Below, piece after piece: positions 16,661 through 25,976 of a DNA stretch of 42,487 nucleotides. The notes beneath the pieces were generated by a model that ran no database searches, was not told where the DNA came from, and saw nothing but the letters and a program-made list of their open reading frames with translations. The stretch is from Photorhabdus khanii NC19. Its GTDB lineage: Bacteria; Pseudomonadota; Gammaproteobacteria; Enterobacterales; Enterobacteriaceae. Location of the stretch: NCBI RefSeq assembly GCF_000517265.1, contig NZ_AYSJ01000006.1, positions 164,093 through 206,579 of the forward strand. Reading direction: 5' to 3'. Numbering within the stretch: the first letter of the stretch is position 1; each line of letters begins with the position of its first letter. Both the position numbers and the translations under genes were made by a program.

Positions 16661-18265
16661 TCAATCCTGATTTTTTCTCTTGGTAAAAGCCGGGACAAGC
16701 TCAGGTGTCGGGACAGAGCTATCACAATTATAATGCTCTCCTGTCAGTCCTATTTTTTTACAGGCAGTAGACAAAACATCATTAGGTGTTGCCCACTCAT
16801 CTTTCCAGTTATTTCCGTCATAACGCTCCTTTTTAAACAGATCCCACATAATAAGACCGGTTTTACCGTATTTGATCGTACCATCCAATATGCTGTTGAG
16901 CTTGGCTTTCGTGAGCGGTAAATTGCCGGTTGCAGGTTTACCAACTTCAAACCCCACCGTAATAGGCGGCAAAACCAATAATTTTTGCGGTTGAATTGAT
17001 GCCTGAGCGTAATTACGCGCTCCTTTCAGTTTGACATGAAAAGTCACAACTTCATTGCCTGATTTAAGCCAGTTAATATATTGACTATAATAATACTTAA
17101 CTTGTCCAGGCAGATCACAAGGAATATAAGTTTCACCTCCCCCGATAAATCCACAATCTTTTTCACTCAAATCATAAGTCATTACACCAATATAACTGAG
17201 TCGGTTGATAATTTTGGGGTAACTCAGTGCGGTATTATAAATCAAACCATAGAGATTTCCTCCCCACCAGGCACCACCATAAATACCACTGTTCCTCGCG
17301 TTGGTTCCCCAGTTAGCCGACATATTCGGGATACCCCCAGTTGCAGGACCAGCGGTACTTAACTGAAGCGATGGTTTAACTGCATTAATTGAAGTGTAAA
17401 AAGACTTTAAAATAGCGGCGAATTTATCCACGGTTGCAGGCATCGCGCGGGGAATTCTTTCTGCGCCAGGGACAATATTCATTGACGCATCATAAACATA
17501 ACCACCTAATCCCTTTGCTATTAACGTTGATGTAATAAGAGTTTCACTGTTATTAGAGGGAACCTTGATTGAATCAGGCGTTAATTTCCAGCTTTTTGCA
17601 TTAATATCAGCGTGCCAAAACTCTTCATAATCCACATCAATCCCTGCTACATCTAAAGCGGCAGCCAAATTAACAATGTTTCTATATGCACCATCTGCCT
17701 CCTTACCCGTAATACTACTATCAAAACGAGGAATTTTAGTCATTGGATTGGGGAAAATATCATAGACCGCATCCGGTTCATTACCACAAGCGTCTTCTTT
17801 GTTGGCGGTTATATCATAAATTTTCGGATAACAACTAAAGTTCCATCCACCGACAGCAATATAAGTACTCACTCCATGAGATTTTAAATCAGCGATAATA
17901 CCTTTTAATGTCACAAAATCAGACCTGGCATTTTCAGCTTCTCTTGTGCTAATGACTTGATTAGAGGTACAGGTATAACCAAATAACCCTGAGCATTTCA
18001 GGCTGTTTTTCTCATAATTAACAAAACCAGGCTGGACAAAAGACAATACCAGCGTATTAAAGTTACTCTTGTTTTTAGCAATATCTCTGCTTAATCTTTT
18101 AAAATTATCAAGGCTGGCATAATATTCTTGAGTATCAGCCTGTGCAGCAGGCCCACTCAGATAATATGCAGATATTTTAGGATTGGCGGCAATAACATTT
18201 CCTAATATGAAGGAGAACAATACAGCACTTGCTAATATACATCGGTTTAGTTTGCATTTAGACAT
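16661..18265 (-). CDS. Secreted GH18 chitinase
   Basis: 534 aa with an N-terminal signal peptide (hydrophobic 9-26, ending ...LGNVIAA). The TIM barrel of glycoside hydrolase family 18 shows ISAYYLSG near residue 31, the YIAVGGWNF strand near 135, and the catalytic strand AGIDVDYEEFW at 207-217. Glu214 is the expected acid; Asp210 and Asp212 are present, but the first Asp of DxxDxDxE is Ala207. This may lower or retune catalysis. Related chitinases are encoded beside Tc genes in Xenorhabdus and are part of the Yersinia entomophaga Tc complex, where they are thought to help gut attack. GGAG about 9 bases upstream supports the start. The gene converges on tccC, so it is not in its operon. Confidence 0.85.
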   Translation of the reverse strand: MSKCKLNRCILASAVLFSFILGNVIAANPKISAYYLSGPAAQADTQEYYASLDNFKRLSRDIAKNKSNFNTLVLSFVQPGFVNYEKNSLKCSGLFGYTCTSNQVISTREAENARSDFVTLKGIIADLKSHGVSTYIAVGGWNFSCYPKIYDITANKEDACGNEPDAVYDIFPNPMTKIPRFDSSITGKEADGAYRNIVNLAAALDVAGIDVDYEEFWHADINAKSWKLTPDSIKVPSNNSETLITSTLIAKGLGGYVYDASMNIVPGAERIPRAMPATVDKFAAILKSFYTSINAVKPSLQLSTAGPATGGIPNMSANWGTNARNSGIYGGAWWGGNLYGLIYNTALSYPKIINRLSYIGVMTYDLSEKDCGFIGGGETYIPCDLPGQVKYYYSQYINWLKSGNEVVTFHVKLKGARNYAQASIQPQKLLVLPPITVGFEVGKPATGNLPLTKAKLNSILDGTIKYGKTGLIMWDLFKKERYDGNNWKDEWATPNDVLSTACKKIGLTGEHYNCDSSVPTPELVPAFTKRKNQD

Positions 18266-19225
18266 ACATCTATCTCCACTTGGTTAACATTATTTTTCTG
18301 ACTATAGACAATGAGTTATTATGACACTTCATTGCCTTTTCATCATGAACTGTATAAGTTTTTCCCTAATAGAGCGTTAATATATTCAATGTGTTATTAT
18401 CGACTGTGATATAGTTACTGAACGGCTAAATTCGCATTAATTATTTCAATGCATCAATTTCATAATAGTGTAGTTTTCACCGTTTTCCACAAATGACATA
18501 GAATTAGTTGTAATAACATTCTACCCCATCTAAATAAAAAACATTATTATAGGGCAATTCCATTAATTACATTTATTTTCATTAATTATTGCAGAAAGAA
18601 TCCCTTTAAGATAACTATTTATTCCCACAATTGAATGCCATTTGTCATTATATATACCTAATAGATTTCAAGTTGCAGCACGGCGGCAAATGAACGAATC
18701 CCCAAGAGCATAGATAACTCTGTGACTGGGGTGAGTGAAAACAGCCAACAAAGCAGCAACTTGAAAGATGAAGGGTATATAACTCCCATAGTGTATACGT
18801 AATAAGAGTCTGGCATTTTTCTTTGTAAGTATGACAATGAGTTATTCCTTCGTAAACATGACTATTCTCTATAATTCACTAGCACAAGATACCGGGAGAC
18901 AAACCATGCCACATTAGCTATGCCAATGAATGTCCGCTCATTAACCACATCACCTGAAATAATCGCCTATTAATTAACCAAGAAAAAACCGTGCTATTAA
19001 ACAAACGCTCCCTGTTGTCAGGCAAATCATGTCAAAAACTTCAACAATTCTTCAACAAATTATAAAAAACTATAAAAAGGTATTATCTTAAATTTGCTGA
19101 ATTAACGATCACAACCGTATACTCACTGTGCATTAAAACAAATCTGGAATATCAAGTGGCTTGTCAGGCGCTAAAAATGTATCCCAGCAAATGAAACAAC
19201 AAAGTTAAAACACAGGAAAATTATC
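18266..19225. other. Intergenic region with ERIC 3
   Basis: 960 bp without a credible gene. It includes the promoter region of the chitinase gene (left), ERIC 3 (18651-18781), and about 440 bp of AT-rich DNA leading to the acid-shock-like gene. I found no other clear structure. Confidence 0.5.
18651..18781 (+). repeat. ERIC element 3
   Basis: About 130 bp. The core reads ACGAATCCCCAAGAGCATAG followed by CTCTGTGACTGGGGTGAGTG, the same orientation as ERIC 2, with outer ends TATATACC and GGGTATAT. It has several differences from ERIC 2 in the stem. Confidence 0.85.
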
Positions 19226-19456
19226 ATGACACGTTTAGGCTTATCTATAACTGCATTATCACTGTTATTCTCTGGCGCAGTATTAGCCGCACCAACCACA
19301 TCTGCAACCCAATCTTCGGATACCAAGGTTACATCTTCCCATGTGGAGAAAACCAAAGCAGGCCAGCCAGAAAAGAAACCAGGCAAAGCCACATCTAAAC
19401 AACATTCACATCATAAGGCGACGACAGGAAAGACGAAAGAAGCAAAAACTCACTGA
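19226..19456 (+). CDS. Small basic exported protein, acid-shock (Asr)-like
   Basis: 76 aa. A signal peptide (MTRLGLSITALSLLFSGAVLAA, cut near residue 22) precedes a short Thr/Ser-rich stretch and a Lys/His-rich tail (KPGKATSKQHSHHKATTGKT). This layout is that of Asr, a periplasmic acid-inducible protein of enterobacteria, and the length is in its range. CAGGAAAATTATC gives an AGGA 9 bases before ATG. Regulation by RstAB, as in E. coli, is possible, but I see no convincing RstA box. The call rests on composition and layout rather than on a conserved motif. Confidence 0.6.
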   Translation: MTRLGLSITALSLLFSGAVLAAPTTSATQSSDTKVTSSHVEKTKAGQPEKKPGKATSKQHSHHKATTGKTKEAKTH

Positions 19457-19462
19457 GTTATC

Positions 19463-19506
19463 CCATCTCATCTGAGGTAACCGCACGCCGTAGAGATGGT
19501 TCTTTC
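19463..19506 (+). terminator. Terminator-like hairpin after the acid-shock-like gene
   Basis: CCATCTC / GAGATGG with a long 23-base loop, followed by TTCTTT. Confidence 0.4.
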
Positions 19507-19602
19507 AGTTACAGCCAGCATTGTAGAGGAACTTGTTCCCATCATGGCGGTGTCGACAAGTGGTTATAACACAAATTTGATAGTGTAATAGCCGTAAATT
19601 CA

Positions 19603-19620
19603 GGGGGGCAAATCCCCCCC
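19603..19620 (-). terminator. G/C hairpin downstream of queH
   Basis: A run of G (19603-19608) pairs with a run of C (19614-19620) around CAAAT. It lies 24 bp beyond the queH stop on its strand; only a short TTT follows in the transcript. Confidence 0.4.
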
Positions 19621-19643
19621 CTCAACCTATTAAAGTGAATAGC

Positions 19644-20312
19644 TTAACAAGCACCTTCTGTATCGTCATCACCATAATATTTCACACCAATCCTAATAAT
19701 ATCCCGCCCCTGAGACTTGCGGTGTTTATTACTGTCACGCAATGAATAGATACAACCGCAATATTCCTGCTGATAAAATCTTTCCCGTTTACTGATTTCA
19801 ATCATCCGGGCGGAGCCACCTTGCTTACGCCAGTTGTAATCCCAATATTTAACCCCCGGATACTGACTTGCAGCCCGTTTTCCACAATCATTTATCTGCT
19901 GCATGTTTTTCCAGCGGGAAATACCTAAAGAGCTTGAGATCATGCTGAAATTGTTTTCATAAGCATACAAAGCAGTGCGCTCAAAACGCATATCAAAACA
20001 CATCGTGCAGCGAACACCTCTTTCCGGCTCCCATTCCATGCCTTTAGCGCGTTCAAACCAGTTGTCGCTGTCATAATCCGCATCCACAAATGGCACATTG
20101 TGTTGTTCTGCAAAGCGGATATTCTCTTCTTTGCGGATCAAATATTCCCGTTTTGGATGAATATTAGGGTTATAGAAAAAGACAGTGTAATCAATGCCAG
20201 AGGCATGCAACGCCTCCATCACTTCACCGGAACAAGGAGCACAACAAGAGTGCAATAATAATCGTTCCGCACTATCCGGTAACGTTAAAACAGGACGAAC
20301 AAAGTTTTCCAT
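19644..20312 (-). CDS. queH: Epoxyqueuosine reductase QueH
   Basis: 222 aa, the DUF208/QueH family, which reduces epoxyqueuosine to queuosine in the wobble position of GUN tRNAs and replaces the unrelated QueG. The family cysteines are in place: CCAPC at 23-27, CTMC at 102-105 and CGC at 185-187; some of these bind the Fe-S cluster and metal. [15 protein letters not shown] is a typical family block. The gene is monocistronic on the minus strand and diverges from the benE-type gene. It is a cytoplasmic enzyme with no odd features. Confidence 0.9.
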   Translation of the reverse strand: MENFVRPVLTLPDSAERLLLHSCCAPCSGEVMEALHASGIDYTVFFYNPNIHPKREYLIRKEENIRFAEQHNVPFVDADYDSDNWFERAKGMEWEPERGVRCTMCFDMRFERTALYAYENNFSMISSSLGISRWKNMQQINDCGKRAASQYPGVKYWDYNWRKQGGSARMIEISKRERFYQQEYCGCIYSLRDSNKHRKSQGRDIIRIGVKYYGDDDTEGAC

Positions 20313-20579
20313 TGGGCAGGCTCCATAATAATTATAAGAATTAATTATAAAAATAGTTATTTTAGCTGCAAATCTTTCGACAAGGAATTCATGATGGCTT
20401 ACTTGTCTTTACGATAGTATTAAATTACTTGAAATTCTGGCAGGTTCCACCGTTATATCGTCGTAATCCAAGTTTGTACCAACAAGTTCACGATAGATAA
20501 ATTTGTTCTACGCTGATAGTTAGCTAAATTATAGACAAATTCAGATTCTTTTAACCAAAATAATTTAAATGGAGACCAC

Positions 20580-21773
20580 ATGCGCCATGCAATTTCCCTG
20601 CGTGACCTCTCTTTTCCGGCAATCATCGCCGGATTTGTCGCTGTTCTGGTTGGGTATACCAGCTCGGCGGCAATTATCTTTCAAGCAGCAGAAGCCGCCG
20701 GAGCCACAACCATGCAGATCGGTGGCTGGCTGAGTATGCTGGGGCTAGGGATGGGCATCAGTTCTCTGGGGCTATCGCTTTATTACCGAACGCCGGTCCT
20801 TACGGCATGGTCAACACCAGGCGCAGCGCTGCTGGCGACAACCATGCCAGGAACATCAATCAATGAAGCCATTGGTATATTTATCTTTGCTTCTGCCCTG
20901 ATCTTGTTATGTGGCATTACCGGCCTGTTCGCACGATTGATGAACTATATTCCACAGGCGCTTTCCGCAGCAATGCTGGCTGGAATTCTGTTACGTTTTG
21001 GCCTTGACGCCTTTTCCTCGTTTTCAATCAATTTTGTACTGACTGCTGGAATGTGTCTGACTTATCTGCTGGCACGCAGATATTTATCCCGCTATGCCAT
21101 TATTTTTACACTGTTATCAGGGCTAATTATCGCCTCTTTACAGGGGGATATTCATTTTGAACAACAATCAACTGTCGCCTTTGCTATCCCTGAATTTATT
21201 GCACCTAGTTTCACACTCTCTTCATTATTAAGCATAGGCGTCCCATTTTTCATTGTCACGATGGCCTCTCAGAATGCGCCTGGCATCGCGACACTGAAAG
21301 CCGCAGGATATCAAGTCTCGGTTTCATCACTGATAAGCTGGACGGCGTTAATCGCACTTATCCTGTCACCTTTTGGTGGCTTTTCCGTCTGTATTGCCGC
21401 CATTACAGCCGCTATTTGTATGAGCCCGGAAATCCACACCGACCCTAATCGCCGTTATATGGCCGCTGCCGCTGCGGGGGTGTTTTACCTGATTGCAGGC
21501 CTGTTTGGTGGCTCAATCAGCATGTTATTCAGCGCACTGCCCACTGCTCTTATTCATACCATCGCCGGATTGGCTTTACTGGGAACAATTTCTGGCAGCC
21601 TGCTCCAGGCATTGCAGAATGAAAAACAGCGGGACGCTGCGGTAATTACATTTTTAATCACCGCTTCCGGCGTAACACTACTTGGCGTAGGCGCTGCATT
21701 CTGGGGATTAATCGGTGGTGTAATAACCATGATCCTTTTATCTTTGCCTGGAAAAAACAAGATAGCTCATTAA
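20580..21773 (+). CDS. BenE/YdcO family inner-membrane transporter
   Basis: 397 aa with about 11-12 hydrophobic segments, the usual BenE length. The N-terminus (FPAIIAGFVAVLVGYTSSAA, then IFQAAEAAGAT), the YRTPVLTAWSTPGAALLA block and ASQNAPGIATLKAAGY are BenE/YdcO signatures. BenE was named as a benzoate:H+ symporter, but YdcO-type members have no proven substrate, and no aromatic catabolism genes are nearby, so substrate is open. GGAG 6-7 bases before ATG supports the start. Confidence 0.8.
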   Translation: MRHAISLRDLSFPAIIAGFVAVLVGYTSSAAIIFQAAEAAGATTMQIGGWLSMLGLGMGISSLGLSLYYRTPVLTAWSTPGAALLATTMPGTSINEAIGIFIFASALILLCGITGLFARLMNYIPQALSAAMLAGILLRFGLDAFSSFSINFVLTAGMCLTYLLARRYLSRYAIIFTLLSGLIIASLQGDIHFEQQSTVAFAIPEFIAPSFTLSSLLSIGVPFFIVTMASQNAPGIATLKAAGYQVSVSSLISWTALIALILSPFGGFSVCIAAITAAICMSPEIHTDPNRRYMAAAAAGVFYLIAGLFGGSISMLFSALPTALIHTIAGLALLGTISGSLLQALQNEKQRDAAVITFLITASGVTLLGVGAAFWGLIGGVITMILLSLPGKNKIAH

Positions 21774-21920
21774 ACATACAGTAAAATTATAATTTTCAGC
21801 ACCTTATGATAATTATTATCCATAAAACTTGTGATAGCTTGCCAGTGCTTCTGTAATCTGAAAATTATGATGGGACATCAATAACCTTAATCTCTCTACT
21901 CGCAAACCGAGTTTTCTATT

Positions 21921-22907
21921 ATGAAACTTTTTGATATTAGTAAGTTAGCTGTTATTTTATCATGTCTGGCAATCCCTTATAGCTATGCAGATGACCGCCC
22001 AATTCTTTCTCTTTCTGTCAGCCAGTCTGGTGGAAGTCAAATGACTGCTGATGGTAGTTTATCCAGAAAACCAAATAAGCAGGAATCACGTGTACTTCCT
22101 TTTTGGGGTGATGAGGCCAGAGCCAGAGGCTATGACTTACCGGAGCCTTTTGGCGCTAGTTACGGTTATATGAATATGCGACAGAATATCGTCGTAGACG
22201 AGATTAAAATTATTATACCGAACACCCCTGGATTTGAAGATTCACTGGGTATTCAAACAGGCAAAACCAGAGAAAAGAATGAATCGCATATGCTCAAGCT
22301 GGATACTTGGGTTCTGCCTTTTCTGAATGTTTATGGCGTTTATGGTTGGACAAAGGGCACATCGAAGACCAACATCGAGGGAATCAGCTTTATGGGTACT
22401 ACTGTGCCTGGAATGAAAGATATTCCCTTCGCACTGGATTTTAAAGGTAAAACCTATGGCGCCGGTTTTACTCTGGCCGGGGGTTACGATCAATTCTTTG
22501 GTACCCTTGATACCAACTATACCTACACTAATTTAGATATCCTTGATGGTAAAATCAGTGCTTTGGTTGTCACACCGCGTATTGGTTATGAGTTTACATT
22601 CCAGCCAATCATCCCCGGACAGGGAAATACCAAATTGCAGGTATGGACCGGCGGTATGTACCAGAGAATTACTCAGGAATTTGAAGGCAATATTAGTAAT
22701 CTGAATTTACCCCCCATGTTTGACAAATTGGTAAGTGCATTCGATGATTACGATAGTATGAAATTCAAAGTAAAACAGCATGTTGCTTCCCGCTGGAATA
22801 ATACCGTTGGGGCAAGGCTGGAAGTCACGCGCAATTTCAATCTACTGACTGAAGTTGGCTTTAACAAACGTAATAGCTTCTATATTTCAGGTGAGTTCCG
22901 CTTTTAA
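21921..22907 (+). CDS. Putative outer-membrane beta-barrel protein, first gene of a three-gene operon
   Basis: 328 aa. A signal peptide (1-23, ending PYSYA) precedes a mature protein of alternating hydrophobic/polar strands, with aromatic-rich girdles such as FLNVYGVYGWT, GAGFTLAGGYDQFFG, DTNYTYTNLD and a C-terminal NSFYISGEFRF. The terminal Phe after an alternating strand is the outer-membrane barrel sorting signal. I do not recognise a named family; it resembles uncharacterised barrel proteins described only as outer-membrane beta-barrel or TonB-receptor-like. Its TAA overlaps the next ATG by one base (TAATG), so translation is coupled. Substrate unknown. Confidence 0.7.
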   Translation: MKLFDISKLAVILSCLAIPYSYADDRPILSLSVSQSGGSQMTADGSLSRKPNKQESRVLPFWGDEARARGYDLPEPFGASYGYMNMRQNIVVDEIKIIIPNTPGFEDSLGIQTGKTREKNESHMLKLDTWVLPFLNVYGVYGWTKGTSKTNIEGISFMGTTVPGMKDIPFALDFKGKTYGAGFTLAGGYDQFFGTLDTNYTYTNLDILDGKISALVVTPRIGYEFTFQPIIPGQGNTKLQVWTGGMYQRITQEFEGNISNLNLPPMFDKLVSAFDDYDSMKFKVKQHVASRWNNTVGARLEVTRNFNLLTEVGFNKRNSFYISGEFRF

Positions 22908-24052
22908 TGAAAATCCGCTGTACTCTATATGGGCTGGCTTTAGCCAGCTTTTTTATTTCTGATTTCTCATATGGTCAATTACCACTTAGCAGGGAAAAAA
23001 TCGACGGCTGGCTGGAAAAATTAGGGGGCAGTAATACCTATGACAACAGTAAAACCATTGACTGGGGCATTTTGCCCGGTCCTTTTTATACCCCTGAATT
23101 AGGCGCTGGCATCGGTGTTGCCGTAGTTGGGCTTTACCGGCCAGATGATCACGACCATACCAGCCAAATCTCTTCCCTTTCCCTGAATGGATTTGCCTCT
23201 TCAACAGGTGCTTTTGGGTTCACATTTGATAACTACAGTTTTTTTGCTGATGATCAATGGCGTTTTTTCCTTTCCGGCACACTGAATAACGTTCCCACCT
23301 ATTACTGGGGAAGCGGATATGACGCGGGTAAGGTAGATGATAATAAAGAAAAATACCGATCACAGGAATTGCGCCTGCAACCCAGAGTTCTCTATCAGGT
23401 TGCTGATTCCACCTATCTGGGCGCTGGCTGGGATTTTTCATCGCTATACGCTAAAGATCCCGATAAAGGCGCGAAAAAACTGTTCGCCGCAGAAAAGGAC
23501 GGACAATCCATATTAAGTTCAGGTATCAGTGCCTATTTCAGTTATGATACACGGGATTTTCTACCTAACGCTCATCGGGGACAAGTTCTTGATCTTACTT
23601 ACACCCATTTTTCCCCGACATTAGGCAGTGACCGCCGGTTTAACACCGTAGATATGCAATACAGCATCTATTACCAATTAAATGAAAAATCGGTACTGGC
23701 ATTCGATAGTCATGGCCGTTTCGCTGATGGTCAGGTACCGTGGAATATGCTGTCGATGCTGGGAAGCAGTAACCGGATGCGCGGATATTATGAAGGCAGA
23801 TATCGGGACAAAAATGTTATCAGCACCCAACTGGAATACCGACACAAACTAGACTGGCGACACGGATTTGTCTTGTGGGCAGGGGCCGGCACCATGAGCC
23901 ATCAGGCCGAAGATATTGGCTCAGGAAACTGGCTCCCCACCGTTGGCGCAGGATATCGTTTTGAATTTAAACCAAAAATGAATGTAAGACTGGACTTTGG
24001 TATCGGTAAAAAAAGCAACGGATTTTATTTTCAGGTGGGAGAGGCTTTTTGA
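22907..24052 (+). CDS. Omp85/BamA-like outer-membrane barrel without POTRA domains
   Basis: 381 aa. Signal peptide 1-23 (ending DFSYG). The rest looks like a surface-antigen D15 (Omp85 C-terminal) barrel: strands ISAYFSYDTRDF and HRGQVLDLTYTHF, and the lid-loop-like block NRMRGYYEGRYRDKN. The C-terminus is NGFYFQVGEAF, an outer-membrane targeting strand. Only about 50 residues precede the barrel, so POTRA domains are missing. That rules out a BamA-like assembly factor and suggests a small Omp85 channel or a lipase/transporter-associated barrel. It overlaps the genes on both sides (TAATG upstream, TTGA downstream). Confidence 0.75.
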   Translation: MKIRCTLYGLALASFFISDFSYGQLPLSREKIDGWLEKLGGSNTYDNSKTIDWGILPGPFYTPELGAGIGVAVVGLYRPDDHDHTSQISSLSLNGFASSTGAFGFTFDNYSFFADDQWRFFLSGTLNNVPTYYWGSGYDAGKVDDNKEKYRSQELRLQPRVLYQVADSTYLGAGWDFSSLYAKDPDKGAKKLFAAEKDGQSILSSGISAYFSYDTRDFLPNAHRGQVLDLTYTHFSPTLGSDRRFNTVDMQYSIYYQLNEKSVLAFDSHGRFADGQVPWNMLSMLGSSNRMRGYYEGRYRDKNVISTQLEYRHKLDWRHGFVLWAGAGTMSHQAEDIGSGNWLPTVGAGYRFEFKPKMNVRLDFGIGKKSNGFYFQVGEAF

Positions 24053-25161
24053 AATTGCGTTTATGGATTGCCGCTCTAACTTTAGTTGCAGGATGTCAGG
24101 GAACTTTTTCACCAATTGTACCAATACAACCTGATCTAAATAGTGAAACAACCGCCGAAGCAACCCGTGCATGGCCTGCTCTTGATCCAATCCGCTCTCC
24201 CGAAGGATTAAGGGCCTGCTGTGCTTTTGGTTATGATTTAAAAACACAATTACTGGCTATTCCAGTCCCTTTTTATCAAATAGCTAATGTGCTGGATGCC
24301 GATGATCTTGGCGAACATCGCTATAACAACAGTTTTTTTGGTACCGTTGCTTCATTAACAGGAATCAGTAATGAAAAAGTAGGGATAATATATACTCGCA
24401 GAGGTGGATTCATTGATATTTCCCATGTGCGGGATACGGCTGATAATGCAGTTTTTCTGTTCAGTCAAATTTGGCCTCGTCTTGGGGAAGAGTGGAAAAT
24501 AGAATTAGGCAACGAATTAGCATCACGCCGCATCCAGTTTTATCAATTCACGCCACCAGCGGCGATAGAACAACGTTATACCCTAAGTGCTTATCTGGCG
24601 GTAAAACTGGCTTTTGAACTTGCCGCATGGCATGAAATTGCCCAATGGTATGGTTATCAATCTGTACCGGGGTTTTCTGAAAAAGTCTCTGCGTTTTCTC
24701 CTGAAGATCTCTACTCTAATTTGCTGGGAGCGCGTCTTTCCCTTTCATTGATATTGTCAGGACAAGTGCCTTCCATGAAGCAATACCGCTTATCAATGCA
24801 AGCTATTCTGCCGCCTGCACTGAATGAACTGGAAGCCCTATCCTCTGATGAAACCCGGAAAATGTTTGAACAGATCGATGGTATCTGGTGGGACAGTAAA
24901 CGTCGTGTGCCTGATAAGCGCTTAGTTCTTCAACGTGATTATCATACTCACAGCGATCGTACACCTAATATGGTGCCGACAGAGCAGCAGCATCCACTCA
25001 GGCTTACTTTGCCACAACAATATTCTGGCTACACATTATCTGAATTGGCTGAATTACAATTGTGGCCCAGCCATCAAATGAAAGAGCTTCCAGTACCAGA
25101 ACACTACTGGACTGCTCTTGATTTCCCACAATTAGCAGAAAAAGCGAAAGAGCAGCAATAG
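24049..25161 (+). CDS. DUF4056-like lipoprotein
   Basis: 370 aa starting with TTG at 24049, which overlaps the stop of the preceding gene (TTGA); GGGAGAGG is just upstream. The N-terminus MKLRLWIAALTLVAGC has a lipobox with Cys16. The core shows AAWHEIAQWYGYQSVPGFSE near residue 200 and FSPEDLYSNLLGARLSL, blocks I associate with DUF4056. HE-IAQW is metalloprotease-like in look, but a third ligand is not evident. As a predicted outer-membrane lipoprotein coupled to two barrels, it probably works with them at the outer membrane. Function unknown. Confidence 0.75.
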   Translation: MKLRLWIAALTLVAGCQGTFSPIVPIQPDLNSETTAEATRAWPALDPIRSPEGLRACCAFGYDLKTQLLAIPVPFYQIANVLDADDLGEHRYNNSFFGTVASLTGISNEKVGIIYTRRGGFIDISHVRDTADNAVFLFSQIWPRLGEEWKIELGNELASRRIQFYQFTPPAAIEQRYTLSAYLAVKLAFELAAWHEIAQWYGYQSVPGFSEKVSAFSPEDLYSNLLGARLSLSLILSGQVPSMKQYRLSMQAILPPALNELEALSSDETRKMFEQIDGIWWDSKRRVPDKRLVLQRDYHTHSDRTPNMVPTEQQHPLRLTLPQQYSGYTLSELAELQLWPSHQMKELPVPEHYWTALDFPQLAEKAKEQQ

Positions 25162-25976
25162 AGTCATTGACTCATCTATTTCTATTGACTGCTCCTCTTC
25201 ACAGCGAGGAAAAAATCTTAGATTACTATTTCTCAAATAATAATCCCATTTAACTATAATTGATTATTACTTATCATTCTCATAATGTCACATCACAATA
25301 TAAAATTAACATCATCTATAATAAAACCAAACTATGCCAATCACAGTCAACGAAAAAAACCCACATTACCAAGACATTATTTCACAGGATACAAAAACCG
25401 TATTAAAACATTTACAAAGATAAAAAACCAATAACCAGCTGATATAAAATAATTAATATTAAGCAACATTTAAAAAATAAATAAAAAAATCACAAAAACA
25501 TTAGTCAACAAAACAACTATTAACAGAAATAAAATTCAAAAACAACACAAAAATCAGATATTAATTCTTTTTTAATACCAAGATTAGAGTATTTTCGCTA
25601 TATTAATAATGAAAACAGACATTTATTCTTAATTTAGTTTAAATAATGCAAATACCTTCTTAAATAAGTTCAACCTGTCTATAATGTATACTTCTAAGTT
25701 ATAAATATGTATGAACAATATCAGCCTCATCTAAGTAGATAAAATAAGAACTTACATTAAAAAAATTAAATTTATTTAAGCTGGCTTAAGTTACTAGATT
25801 ATTTTCAACCATATAATATGTTGATTTATATTTTAAGCTCATAAAATAAATCTTATTCTACAGATAGATACAGGTATTATTTTTAAATCTTTCTAATGTA
25901 TTAGGGGATTCAGGGCCCCTATCTTCACCCCCCTGATAAGATCAATTAAAGATGTCCCTACTCCTGGAGAGGAAAA
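25162..25976. other. AT-rich regulatory region upstream of the fimbrial operon
   Basis: 815 bp, strongly AT-rich, no gene. A -10-like TATAAT sits at 25680-25685, with a poor -35 (TTCTTA) 17 bp before it. A hairpin TAGGGG / CCCCTA at 25902-25921 lies in the probable leader. I looked for long inverted repeats that would mark an invertible promoter and saw none within this gap by eye. Such composition suits H-NS-type silencing. Confidence 0.4.
25902..25921 (+). promoter_or_regulatory. Hairpin in the fimbrial leader
   Basis: TAGGGG / CCCCTA around an 8-base loop, about 55 bp before the pilin start, followed by a second C-rich run (CCCCCC). It stands out in AT-rich DNA and may affect leader structure. 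Confidence 0.3.

Noticed and set aside
19085-19225. RstA box before the acid-shock-like gene
   Set aside because: No stretch matches TACATNTNGTTACA well enough to call.
25162-25976. Invertible promoter (mad-switch type) before the pilin gene
   Set aside because: I found no long inverted repeats bracketing a promoter there by eye; only short hairpins are present.
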